This document shows positions 46,997 to 55,392 of a stretch of 64,000 bases of DNA, one piece after another (position 1 is the first letter of the stretch; each line of letters opens with the position of its first letter). The notes under the pieces were generated by a model. It was not told the DNA's origin. It made no database searches and was given only the letters and a program-made list of their open reading frames with translations. The position numbers and the translations under genes are program-made. The DNA lies in the NCBI GenBank assembly GCA_002917075.1, contig NTMA01000106.1:1-64000 (forward strand), in the 5' to 3' direction. The stretch comes from Hawksworthiomyces lignivorus (lineage: Eukaryota; Ascomycota; Sordariomycetes; Ophiostomatales; Ophiostomataceae).

Positions 46997-48793
46997 ATGG
47001 AATCAACGAGCTCTGAAGATATCCTTGTGCGTTTCGAAATTGGCCGCCCTACTTTTGGCTATGGAGACACTAATACTTCGGTGATGAAACAGGATCCTGT
47101 CGGGGGTGTCGACCGGACACCGGACGCTAAGATTAGCAAAGCGGCGTCACACGCTAGGTATTGTACAACAAGGCACGGCGCGGCTTGTCAGTTGCCTCCC
47201 ACGGTGCCACCGCCGACGAGACTCGTCGATATCGAACAGCAGGGGGATAGCGAGATTCGGCTCATAGAAACCGCGCAGCAAACGCCTAGCGACAGCAAAT
47301 ACATTGCGCTAAGCCACTGCTGGGGCAACCTGCCGCAGCTTCACGATACGAAGACGACGCAGGACAAGCTGGCCGACTACACGCGCAATATATCCATAGC
47401 GACGCTCCCACAAACGTTTAAAGATGCCATCCGCATCACCCGCGGACTCGGCGTCCGCTACCTGTGGATAGATTCCCTCTGCATCATACAGGGAGACGAA
47501 GCCGACTGGGAGAGGGAGTCTTCGATGATGAACAGCGTGTATTCGAATGCCTACTGCACCATCGCCGCCACCGCTTCCGCGGACGGGAGCGGCGGCTTGT
47601 TTGTGCCGCGGTCCGCTGATCCCATCCCGGACGGTCACGAAGCACCTCAGCCGAGGTCGGACGTGCCGGATAACGTGACGCTGCCAGCGCCGCCGCCCAT
47701 CTGGAAGAAGCTCGTCGAGTCGGGTCCACTTGGCAAGCGCGCGTGGGCCTACCAAGAGCGCCAGATGTCCCCCCGCGTCTTGCATTTTACAAGCCACGGG
47801 ATGGTGTGGGAGTGCTGCACCTGCCTCGCAAGCGAGGACAAGCCCGGGCTAGGGCTGCAGCCGATCGTCGCACCTAGTGATGTTTATGTTGAAAAGGCCT
47901 TTGACCTGGGCATAGGCCAGAGCCTTCTCAGGATGTCCGATCCGATCGACCTGAAGTACGAGCTTGGCGGTCGGACCGAGCTCCAAATTCTGTACGACCG
48001 CTGGCTCGACGTGATGGAAAACTACAGCCAGCGGGCGCTTACTAGGGCTTCAGACCGATTTCCAGCTCTGTCCGGCCTTGCAAAGGACTTTGCGCAGAAG
48101 ACGGGCGATGTCTACCTGGCCGGTTTGTGGCAGGGTGACCTGCATCGCCAGCTGCTTTGGATGAGGTCATACTTTGGCGCCGCGCCCGTCGAGGTCTTGC
48201 ATTGGGAGCGACCGTCCGTGTACCGAGCGCCGTCGTGGTCATATATGGCAATCGATGGGCCAGTCAGCACGAAGCTAGAGATTCGAAACAGCAGACTGAC
48301 ACAGCTCCCGAACAAATCACAGCTGCAGATTCTCAGCGCGACGAACATCCCGGCCGGGCAGGATCCTCACGGTGCTCTGTCCACCGCCAGGTTGCACGTG
48401 TCTGGCCTCCTCAAAACTGCCTTCCTGTCTGGGCCTGCGAAGAACAAACACTATCGGTACCTGGATATCTATATTCGCAGTGGCAATGTAGTGACCGTTC
48501 GTAACATAGGACGAATTTGCTTGGACATTCCTGAGGAGGCTGGGTCATTGGACTTTTTGCATGTGACCTGTCTCAGCGTCATCGACTATGGCGTGGTCGA
48601 CCCTCGGTTGCTTGGGTTTGGCCGAGTCCTCGGCGCATATGGTTTGCCTTTGCCTGTCACTGCTATGAATGCTGGACTGGCACTTGTTCCGGTGGATTGG
48701 AAGCGGCAGATATACAGACGCATCGGTGTAATGGAGTGGCATGACGATGACTTGTTTGATGGAGTCAATCCGGCCTCCATCACGATTGTGTAG
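46997..48793 (+). CDS. HET-domain (heterokaryon incompatibility) protein
   Basis: One exon, 598 aa. The HET domain spans about residues 98-205: KYIALSHCWG (block 1), TLPQTFKDAIRITRGLGVRYLWIDSLCI (block 2) and NAYCTIAATASADGSGGLF (block 3). HET proteins trigger cell death after fusion of incompatible strains; the HET domain is thought to be the death-inducing part. RAWAYQERQMSPRVLHFTSH follows, also typical. The C-terminal 250 residues are variable with no repeats. The N-terminus is shorter than in many HET proteins, so an upstream exon may be missing. It is on the same strand as, and 1.4 kb downstream of, the NACHT gene. Confidence 0.88.
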   Translation: MESTSSEDILVRFEIGRPTFGYGDTNTSVMKQDPVGGVDRTPDAKISKAASHARYCTTRHGAACQLPPTVPPPTRLVDIEQQGDSEIRLIETAQQTPSDSKYIALSHCWGNLPQLHDTKTTQDKLADYTRNISIATLPQTFKDAIRITRGLGVRYLWIDSLCIIQGDEADWERESSMMNSVYSNAYCTIAATASADGSGGLFVPRSADPIPDGHEAPQPRSDVPDNVTLPAPPPIWKKLVESGPLGKRAWAYQERQMSPRVLHFTSHGMVWECCTCLASEDKPGLGLQPIVAPSDVYVEKAFDLGIGQSLLRMSDPIDLKYELGGRTELQILYDRWLDVMENYSQRALTRASDRFPALSGLAKDFAQKTGDVYLAGLWQGDLHRQLLWMRSYFGAAPVEVLHWERPSVYRAPSWSYMAIDGPVSTKLEIRNSRLTQLPNKSQLQILSATNIPAGQDPHGALSTARLHVSGLLKTAFLSGPAKNKHYRYLDIYIRSGNVVTVRNIGRICLDIPEEAGSLDFLHVTCLSVIDYGVVDPRLLGFGRVLGAYGLPLPVTAMNAGLALVPVDWKRQIYRRIGVMEWHDDDLFDGVNPASITIV

Positions 48794-49175
48794 AGCCCTG
48801 CCCAAGCGGATGCTGGTATAGCACAAGCCTGGGGAATACTTGTGTATCACGATGAATATTATTTATGAGCGCACAAAAAAATTATGAAATCGATATTAAG
48901 CCTTGCAAACAGCTTGAAGTTCCACGCTGTTCGGCACACAACAATAACAGCTCAGGCGCCATGGGAAGTGTATTTTGGATGTAACGCATCTTGTAGTGCC
49001 GCACCTAATGGCCGACTAGCAGTTTATCACGAGGCGGTTCTTCAGATCAAATGACAGGTAGGCTCGTACGTAATGACGCTCCTAATTTTCTTATCCGACT
49101 AGCAAACTTGACAACTTGTGATAGTATCAATAACTAGGCTGTGATAAGCCGGAAAATATAGTTTCATATTTAATA
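48794..49175. other. Short intergenic region
   Basis: About 380 bp between the convergent HET gene and NLR pseudogene; nothing recognised. Confidence 0.5.
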
Positions 49176-50509
49176 TTAAGCCGCAAACCGCACTATGTCC
49201 ACAGAGCCGGAGAAGTGTCCAAAAGCAAAACTGGTGCCGTGAGATGCGATGCAAAAGGCTCTATAGTCTGGCGGGAGCCAGAGCACGTTTTCTCCATTAC
49301 GGGTTACCCATTCATTACCGACAAAATAATAAGAACCATTGTAAGGCGACATCTTGATTTCCGGATCAAGCCTCAACGTGCCACGATTTGTTTTGAGAAA
49401 TCGAGTATCGGCAGTGAATGCTAGCTCGGCAATACTGCAGTCAGTACTGAGAGTCTGCTTTAGCTCGCCTGTTGCTGTGTCCAAGAGCTGGACCGTCTTA
49501 TCATCTGAGGCCAATGCTAATAACTTGCTATCGTGCGAGAACGCTAGAGCTGTCTGCCTTATACGGTCAAATAGGTATAGTGGAAAGTTCATCGCGTCAC
49601 TGCAATTCCCTATTGTCTGCTGAAGCTTGTGATGCTAATGCTATCGTCTTAGCGTCGGATGAGAGTGCAACAGCCAGGCCGGCGAGTTTGTGCTGCAGCT
49701 CTCCCGTCATTATATCCCAGAGAAAAACATCATAGGCCATTGATACTGACGCTACTGCTTTATTGTCGGGCGAGAATGCTGCAGCCACAATCCAGTCACT
49801 ATGGCCTCTTAATATCCGTTGTAGATCGCCCGTTGCCATGTTCCAGAGCAAGATACTCTTATCATATGATGCTGACGCTAAAATTTTGCTGTCAGACGAG
49901 AATGCGAATCCGGTAATATCAGCACGATGGCCCTTTAGCGTCTGCTGTATGTCTCCTGTCGCCGTATTCCAGAGTTTCACATCCTTGCGATATGCCGAAG
50001 CTACTATCTTGCCGTCAGCTGAGAATGTCACAGCATTGAACAAGTTGTCATGGCGGTTATTTAACCTTAGTTGCAACTTGCCAGCTTCTGTGTCTCGCCT
50101 TTCTATATCCCAGAGTCGAATAGTTTCGTCACTTGACGCTGACGCTACTATTCTGTTACTAGGCGAGGAAGCTATAGAGGTGATCCCACCGCTATGGCTT
50201 GTGAGTATTTGCTGTAGTCTTCCTGTTGCGGTATCCCAGAGTTGGATAGTCTTGTCGTATGACGCTGATAATACAGATTTATTGTCAGGAGAGAATATAA
50301 TGGCGCTGATTGCGCCATAATGGCCTGTAACTGTCTCTTGGGGCTTGTCAGTTTTCATATCCTGGAGAATATATCTTTCGTGATTTGATGTTGACACTAT
50401 TATCTTCCTTGCTATGGAGGTGGTCCTGCCGCTGCGGCCTGCGAGTGTAGCTGGCCCGTCGCCCTGTCCCAAAACCCGACAAACTTGTCATACTGCGAAA
50501 CTATTGCCT

Positions 50510-51060
50510 TGCCGTCAGGCGAGAATATCACAGTGTAGGCCAAGATACCATTTCTATCTTCTATTTTGCGTTGTAACTCGCCTGTTGCTGTGTCCGGGAG
50601 CCAGATGCTTTGGTCATAAGAGGCTGATGCTAGCGTCTTGCCATCAGGCGAGAATGCCACAGCATTGACTGGATTGCTATGGCCCTTCAGTGTGCGCTGT
50701 TGCTTGCAGGTGGCCGGATCCCAGAGCCGGACGGTCTTGTCAGAGGAGGCTGACGCCAGTGTCTTGCCATCGGGAGAGAATGCCACGGCATTAACTCTGT
50801 CTCTATGGCCCTCTAGTGTTTGCTGTAGCTCGCCAGTAGCTGGGTTCCAGAGTGGAATGGTCTTGTCACTTGCAGCTGACGCTAATGTCTTGCCGTCAGG
50901 CGAGAATGTCACAGCTTCGACGCCATTTCTGTGGCCATATAGCGTCTGCTGTTGCTCGCCAGTGGTCGGGTCCCAGAGCTGGATGATTTTGTCCAAGGAG
51001 GCTGATGCTAGTGTCCTGCCGTCAGGCGAGAATGCCACAGCGTTGACGGTGTTACTATGG
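50510..51060 (-). repeat. 126-bp tandem repeats encoding 42-aa WD40 units
   Basis: The string CTTGCC(A/G)TC.GG.GAGAATG recurs at 50637, 50763, 50889 and 51015, exactly 126 bp apart. It encodes AVAFSPDGKTLASASSDKT-type blades. Units farther along (49600-50450) are more diverged and of less regular spacing. Confidence 0.9.
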
Positions 51061-52114
51061 CCTTCTAGTGTCTGTAGACAAGCATTCCAAGTTAAACCAA
51101 CTTTTAGCGCTCATAAGACCCATTCGGGGGTAAGAATGCTTGAATGAGGCTCTAACTATGCTCCTTTCGGGTGCAAAAATTATCGCAGATTCATACAGTT
51201 GAAGGGGATACAGGTCGCCTGCCGAGCGACAATTCAGCACGAATCGATTTGCATCATACAAAAAGGTGGAAACTTCGACACCTGTACTTGGCTAGAAGCT
51301 TCTTAGCGTTTTTCAACAGGGAGGCTTTAATGGCACGTACATTGACAAGAGCTTTAAGGGTGCTAATCATAACTATACTCTGAGACAGCTTACCCAGGAA
51401 GCACAATGCTTCCAGCCAGTGAAGGAAATGCCCTTTGAGGAAGCCAAATGCTTCATGACCGTCGGCAATGGCAGTTCTGCTTTTGTTCAAGATGGTAGAC
51501 CCAATATAGGCTTGCGTATCGAATGTGTGCTGGCAGATGCATACTAATTACGTCTGGCTCAACATCTTCACGAGTCGTTCCGAGCAGTTTCAAGTTGCAA
51601 ATATCCTTCCTTAGATGACCACTAGAGGAGAGAAGTTCCAAGCACCTGGCCGCGATGTTCTTGTGCGTCACTTTTCATCGACCCAAAATAGATTGCTATT
51701 GCGCTTCTCTGGGTCAATGAGAAAATCACGAAAAGACAAGTGAAAGAGCCGTACAGGCGAGGCAGAATCAGATGGAACATGCTCGCCTCTCTTGAAGAAG
51801 AAGCTGCCGCCAAGGCATTCTTGTTTGGCAAATCCATCCGCGAGCGTATGAGAGATCGTAGACTTCCCAGTGCCAGCCATGCCATTCAGCCAGAATATGC
51901 ATTCTCCCTGTGAGTCGTCGGTCCATCTCATAACCTTCTCACGAAGGTCGATTCGGGTCTCGCGATGACACCGCGCATCATGCTCTCCATCGTGAGAATC
52001 AAAGGCTGCACCATGCGCGATCGGCAGTTTCGAGAGCACGTATGTCTTGGGTGACACTGAAACCATTAGCTTTGGATGCACCGCTGCCCAGATCGCGCTA
52101 ACTTCACCTGAGTC

Positions 52115-52183
52115 GCTGTGGATCTCATTTCGGACCGTCCCATAGTTGATCCCCACCTAAGAGCCTCGATTCTGATCTCCGAA
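52115..52183 (-). other. Putative amyloid (prion-like) motif, NLR copy
   Basis: Encodes FGDQNRGS-stop-VGINYGTVRNEI at the extreme N-terminus of the NLR pseudogene. It matches the C-terminal motif of the adjacent effector-type gene at 14 of 21 positions. The stop is TAG where the partner has a Gln codon. Confidence 0.75.
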
Positions 52184-52204
52184 AGTCACAGGCGACTGTG
52201 CCAT

Positions 52205-52520
52205 CCTCACGATCGGATGAATTTCCTTTTAAATGGCTGCGGTTCGCGTCGCCGTACAATAGTCCAGTCCGAGAATATGAGCGAGGCTTTGCACTACACG
52301 TGACTTCTACCCAACCGATCCCTCTCTTCCACACAAATCACAGGGGGGGCGTGCTGCCCAAGGCGTTTTGAAGAGGCTCTTTTGATTCATTGGTTTGTGA
52401 GCACCTCCCCCCTCTAATCTATTTCTGGCAGCTACTTATTAAATGGGTAATTCCTGAGGGATTTTCGTCTGTCAGAGATGGATGCAACAGCAAACCTACC
52501 AAAGTACTACTCTGTTCACC
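52205..52520. promoter_or_regulatory. Shared 316-bp divergent promoter of the NLR/effector pair
   Basis: Separates the ATG of the NLR pseudogene (52204, minus) from the ATG of the effector-type gene (52521, plus). Contains CACGTGA near 52288. Head-to-head spacing would allow co-regulation. Confidence 0.5.
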
Positions 52521-53369
52521 ATGGATCCCGCTAGCATCTTAGGCATAGCTAGTACCGCGCTGCACGCTGTCCATGTTGTGCTGGGCGAGGTTTAATCGAT
52601 CATAGATGCGCCAGACAATATTAAGTCACTGGCGGAAGATCTGCTCGCCGTTGAGGAAGCCCTTAAGTCCCTCGAAAGTGCTCTCCATGGCACACAGATT
52701 ATTGTGCCCGCGAGCGACCAGCTTAGAAAAACGATCGATCTATGTACCAGGTCATGCACTAAATTCAAGAGCGCTCTCAGTCGGTGGACCAAGCATAGTG
52801 AGGATGGAAAGCTCTCTGTGAGAGATCGTACAGTAGTTGGCCTTTTCAAAAAGAGCTAAGTAAAGTCCATGTCCGAACAACTGTAGAGTTACAAACTAAA
52901 TATCACTATGGTTGTCAGTATCGTAACTATGTAAGCTATGCCTCACCCTCTTTAGGCGACTGTAGGAAAATACTTACAAGAGACTAGGCAGAGCTCTCTG
53001 ACGCAAGGAGACAGATCTGAAGAGATAACGACGAAGATCTCCACTACAGGAAACGAGATTAAGGAAGCAATCCAAACGGCAGACAAAAGGTTGGCTGAGA
53101 CAAAGAGCGCACTAGATACGCTTGATAACGCAGAAATCGACCAAGGCGAGACGGTGGAAGATCAAGACAGTGCAATTGGCCAGATTAGAGTCGAGAAGTC
53201 TGCCCTAGAAACATCAGGCGAATTGCTTAAAGAACTCCTCTGGGCTGTCCGAGCCGCAACTGCGAACGCTCACACTGGTCAAAACGTGAACATTCACTTT
53301 GGAGATCAGAACAGGGGCTCCCAAGTTGGGATGAACTCGGGGACAATCACCAATACTTTCAATAATTGA
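52521..53369 (+). pseudogene. HeLo-like-type effector gene with C-terminal amyloid-like motif, interrupted by stops
   Basis: One continuous frame of 282 codons starts MDPASILGIASTALHAVHVV. It contains LAEDLLAVEEALKSLESALH, SCTKFKSALSRWTKHSEDGK, VVGLFKKS, KSMSEQL, YKLNITMVVSI, then a coiled-coil part (EITTKISTTGNEIKEAIQTA, EKSALETSGELLKELLW). This is the fungal N-terminal (HeLo-like, PF17111-type) family. It ends with FGDQNRGSQVGMNSGTITNT. In-frame stops lie at 52593 (TAA), 52857 (TAA), 52884 (TAG), 52932 (TAA) and 52953 (TAG); none is TGA, and no frameshift is needed. An intron at 52860-52955 could remove three stops, but the sequence inside it matches the family, so I read it as coding. Members act as cell-death effectors or signal carriers for a partner NLR. 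As it stands the gene cannot make the full protein. Confidence 0.75.
53298..53366 (+). other. Putative amyloid (prion-like) motif, effector copy
   Basis: Encodes FGDQNRGSQVGMNSGTITNT plus a short FNN tail at the C-terminus. It is Gly/Asn/Gln/Ser/Thr-rich, nearly uncharged, and follows a coiled coil, as in fungal prion-forming signalling domains. The intact-frame copy supports its reading. Confidence 0.75.
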
Positions 53370-55392
53370 GATTAAATTAGCAGTCTTCTTTCTTGATGCA
53401 CTACTTCTTGGCAACTGTGGTGTTGTGGAACATGGATATATTAGCCTAGGTGCAAAACCGTTGCGGAAAGTGTTTTCAGTAACGACTCGGTCAGGCAGTG
53501 GGCTTTGTCAGATTTACGATTGTGCGTTTTCTTGCTTTTCATATTGCGAACAGAATGACTCTTGTTCTTCCCGTATTATTTTCCTCTTTCGATAATAAAG
53601 CTATCTTCTTTTGCTTTAAATAACTCTGATGTACCTGCCGGTCACAAACTGGTCATCTGCATGGCACTTGTCTCCCCTCCTAAATCCCGCACCTCAGGAA
53701 ACAGTTGAGTTGCCAACCTCTCAGCGATTTTCAATTCAAACGATTATCTTCTGCGTGAATTGTCCTTCTCCTTGCGGCCTTGATGCGAACCGAACACCCA
53801 CTTCTTTGGAGACAGTCAGCCGGGCTTCATATTTTTTGTGGGTACTCGGACACAAATCTTCTGCTTCCTCTCCTTATCACACTCTTCATGGCTCTGGTTT
53901 CGTCTATCCTAACTAGTCCATACGACAGAGGCAGAGAAATTGTCGTTTCAGTTGGCCAAGTGAAAGAAAATACGATTTTACTACAGTATATGTAAACGCT
54001 TCCTGTCACATAGCTGGATCATTTACAAAGATGTGATGCTTCCAGAACGGAGCTAGGTTTCAAGTCATGCTTGACGAACAAGCGTGCACTATCCGCGACC
54101 TTCTAGAGCCAGAAGGTTTCATGGACCTTGAAACAGAAAAAGTTTGTGTGGCTGAAGAGACAGCAAAGATTTTAAGTTTTATTACTTTCGACGACAGAAT
54201 GATAAGAGACTTTTTGAATAGTATCTTCCTCGTGGCTGATTTTACGGCTTGTCGAATATAAACAATGATAATAGATTAGAGGAATATGGTTTGTCTTAAT
54301 TTAATTCTTTATCCTTAGATCGCTTTAATACACGATCGATATCAGTAACAGACCATATCAAGAGAGACAATACAGAAATGATGAAAGCAGTAATGGTCAA
54401 GATGTGTTAAAACTGTTTGACTTTTTCAAAGTTTCTAAACAACCTTGCTAATAAGATCCTTATCAACTTATGAGACTAGAGTGATTTAACCACCAAGCTG
54501 GCTCATGAATAGATTCATTAGGTGCAATGCAGACATTCTTTAAGTACAGCTTTAAGCACTACAACAGCCGCGATAGCGTCTGTCCTCTTTACATTAGAAC
54601 ATCAAAAAGCGTAACTCTGCTCATCTTTTGCGGGTCTCGTGGCAGCTGAGGCCAATGGTGAGATGCTTGTCCCCGAGGCTAGCTGCACAAGTTGTTCCTA
54701 TCGATACTCACGGCGAGACAACAAGTTAATACGTAATAATCTGTGCTCCAAACGGTGTGCATACAATGCACACGAACCTGCTCCAATCCCCCCACCTCAT
54801 CTGCGTGGCAACAGAACAGGTGCGGGGACCAAGATTCTTAGTCGTCGGATGCCGACGATACCCACATTCCAGAAGAACGGAAAACGGTGCAGGCCGCTAA
54901 TATCGCCATGCTGATTGGCGGTCGTCTTGTAAGATATGATTAAGTCTTGCATTCTACAGTGCAAAGACGACGCTACACAAAAGTACAAAACTTTAGTTGC
55001 TGAGTACAAAGGGACAGCTAAAGTCTGTTTCTTATCTTGCCTCCTCTGAGAGAGGGGTGAATGAGAGATCTGCAACTCTGCTATAGGATAGTTTATGCCA
55101 ATTAGATATTCGACATATCGATTATCACATCGTTGGGCACATCTGGATAGTTTTCTACGGCTGATCAGCTGCTATTTCGCTCTTGCTGCTGTTTCAATCT
55201 TGGTTGTTGGAACACAGATACGTTGATAATTCTCGTGGAACAGCGTTAACTCTCCGATAAAATTTGTTGTCAAAGCATAACGAATAGCCGATAAGACATT
55301 GATTCATTATCACAGGCTGGCTGTCTGGCCAGACCGCAAATCTGCGGACAACTCTCTGATCCATATCAGGATCTTGACTTCTACGATCGATC
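53370..55392. other. Intergenic 2 kb, AT-rich, right edge of accessory island
   Basis: No supported gene. An open stretch near 54639-54914 has a few Cys and basic residues but no recognisable domain. The xanthine dehydrogenase promoter occupies the right end. Confidence 0.5.

Larger units (their letters stand above)
49176..52204 (-). pseudogene. NACHT-WD40 NLR pseudogene with N-terminal amyloid-like motif
   Basis: Reading on the minus strand from ATG 52204: MAQSPVT, then the motif FGDQNRGS, an in-frame TAG (52159-52157), and VGINYGTVRNEIHS. It continues in frame to HRETRIDLREKVMRWTDD, CIFWLNGMAGTGKSTISHTL (Walker A near 51858-51884) and GSFFFKRGE. Then only a few residues separate this from PVRLFHLSFRDFLIDPEKR, a segment that normally follows the whole NACHT module. 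About 300 residues, including Walker B, are therefore missing (junction about 51760). After that the frame breaks repeatedly (near 51665, 51470, 51255, 51060, 50450 and 49595). WD40 repeats (GHS..VNAVAFSPDGKTLASAS) occupy 51060-49600, and the usual NLR tail (VLWLPPDYRAF, FGHFSGSVDIVRF) ends at 49176. It was a sensor NLR of the HET-E/NWD type and cannot encode a full product. Confidence 0.85.

Noticed and set aside
52860..52955. 96-bp GTAAAG...TTTAG intron in the effector-type gene
   Set aside because: It would remove three stops, but its translation (KSMSEQL, YKLNITMVVSI) matches the family, and a TAA still precedes the donor.
54639..54914. 91-codon frame with several Cys (possible zinc-cluster remnant)
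   Set aside because: Spacing does not fit Zn2Cys6 and no downstream regulator domain follows.
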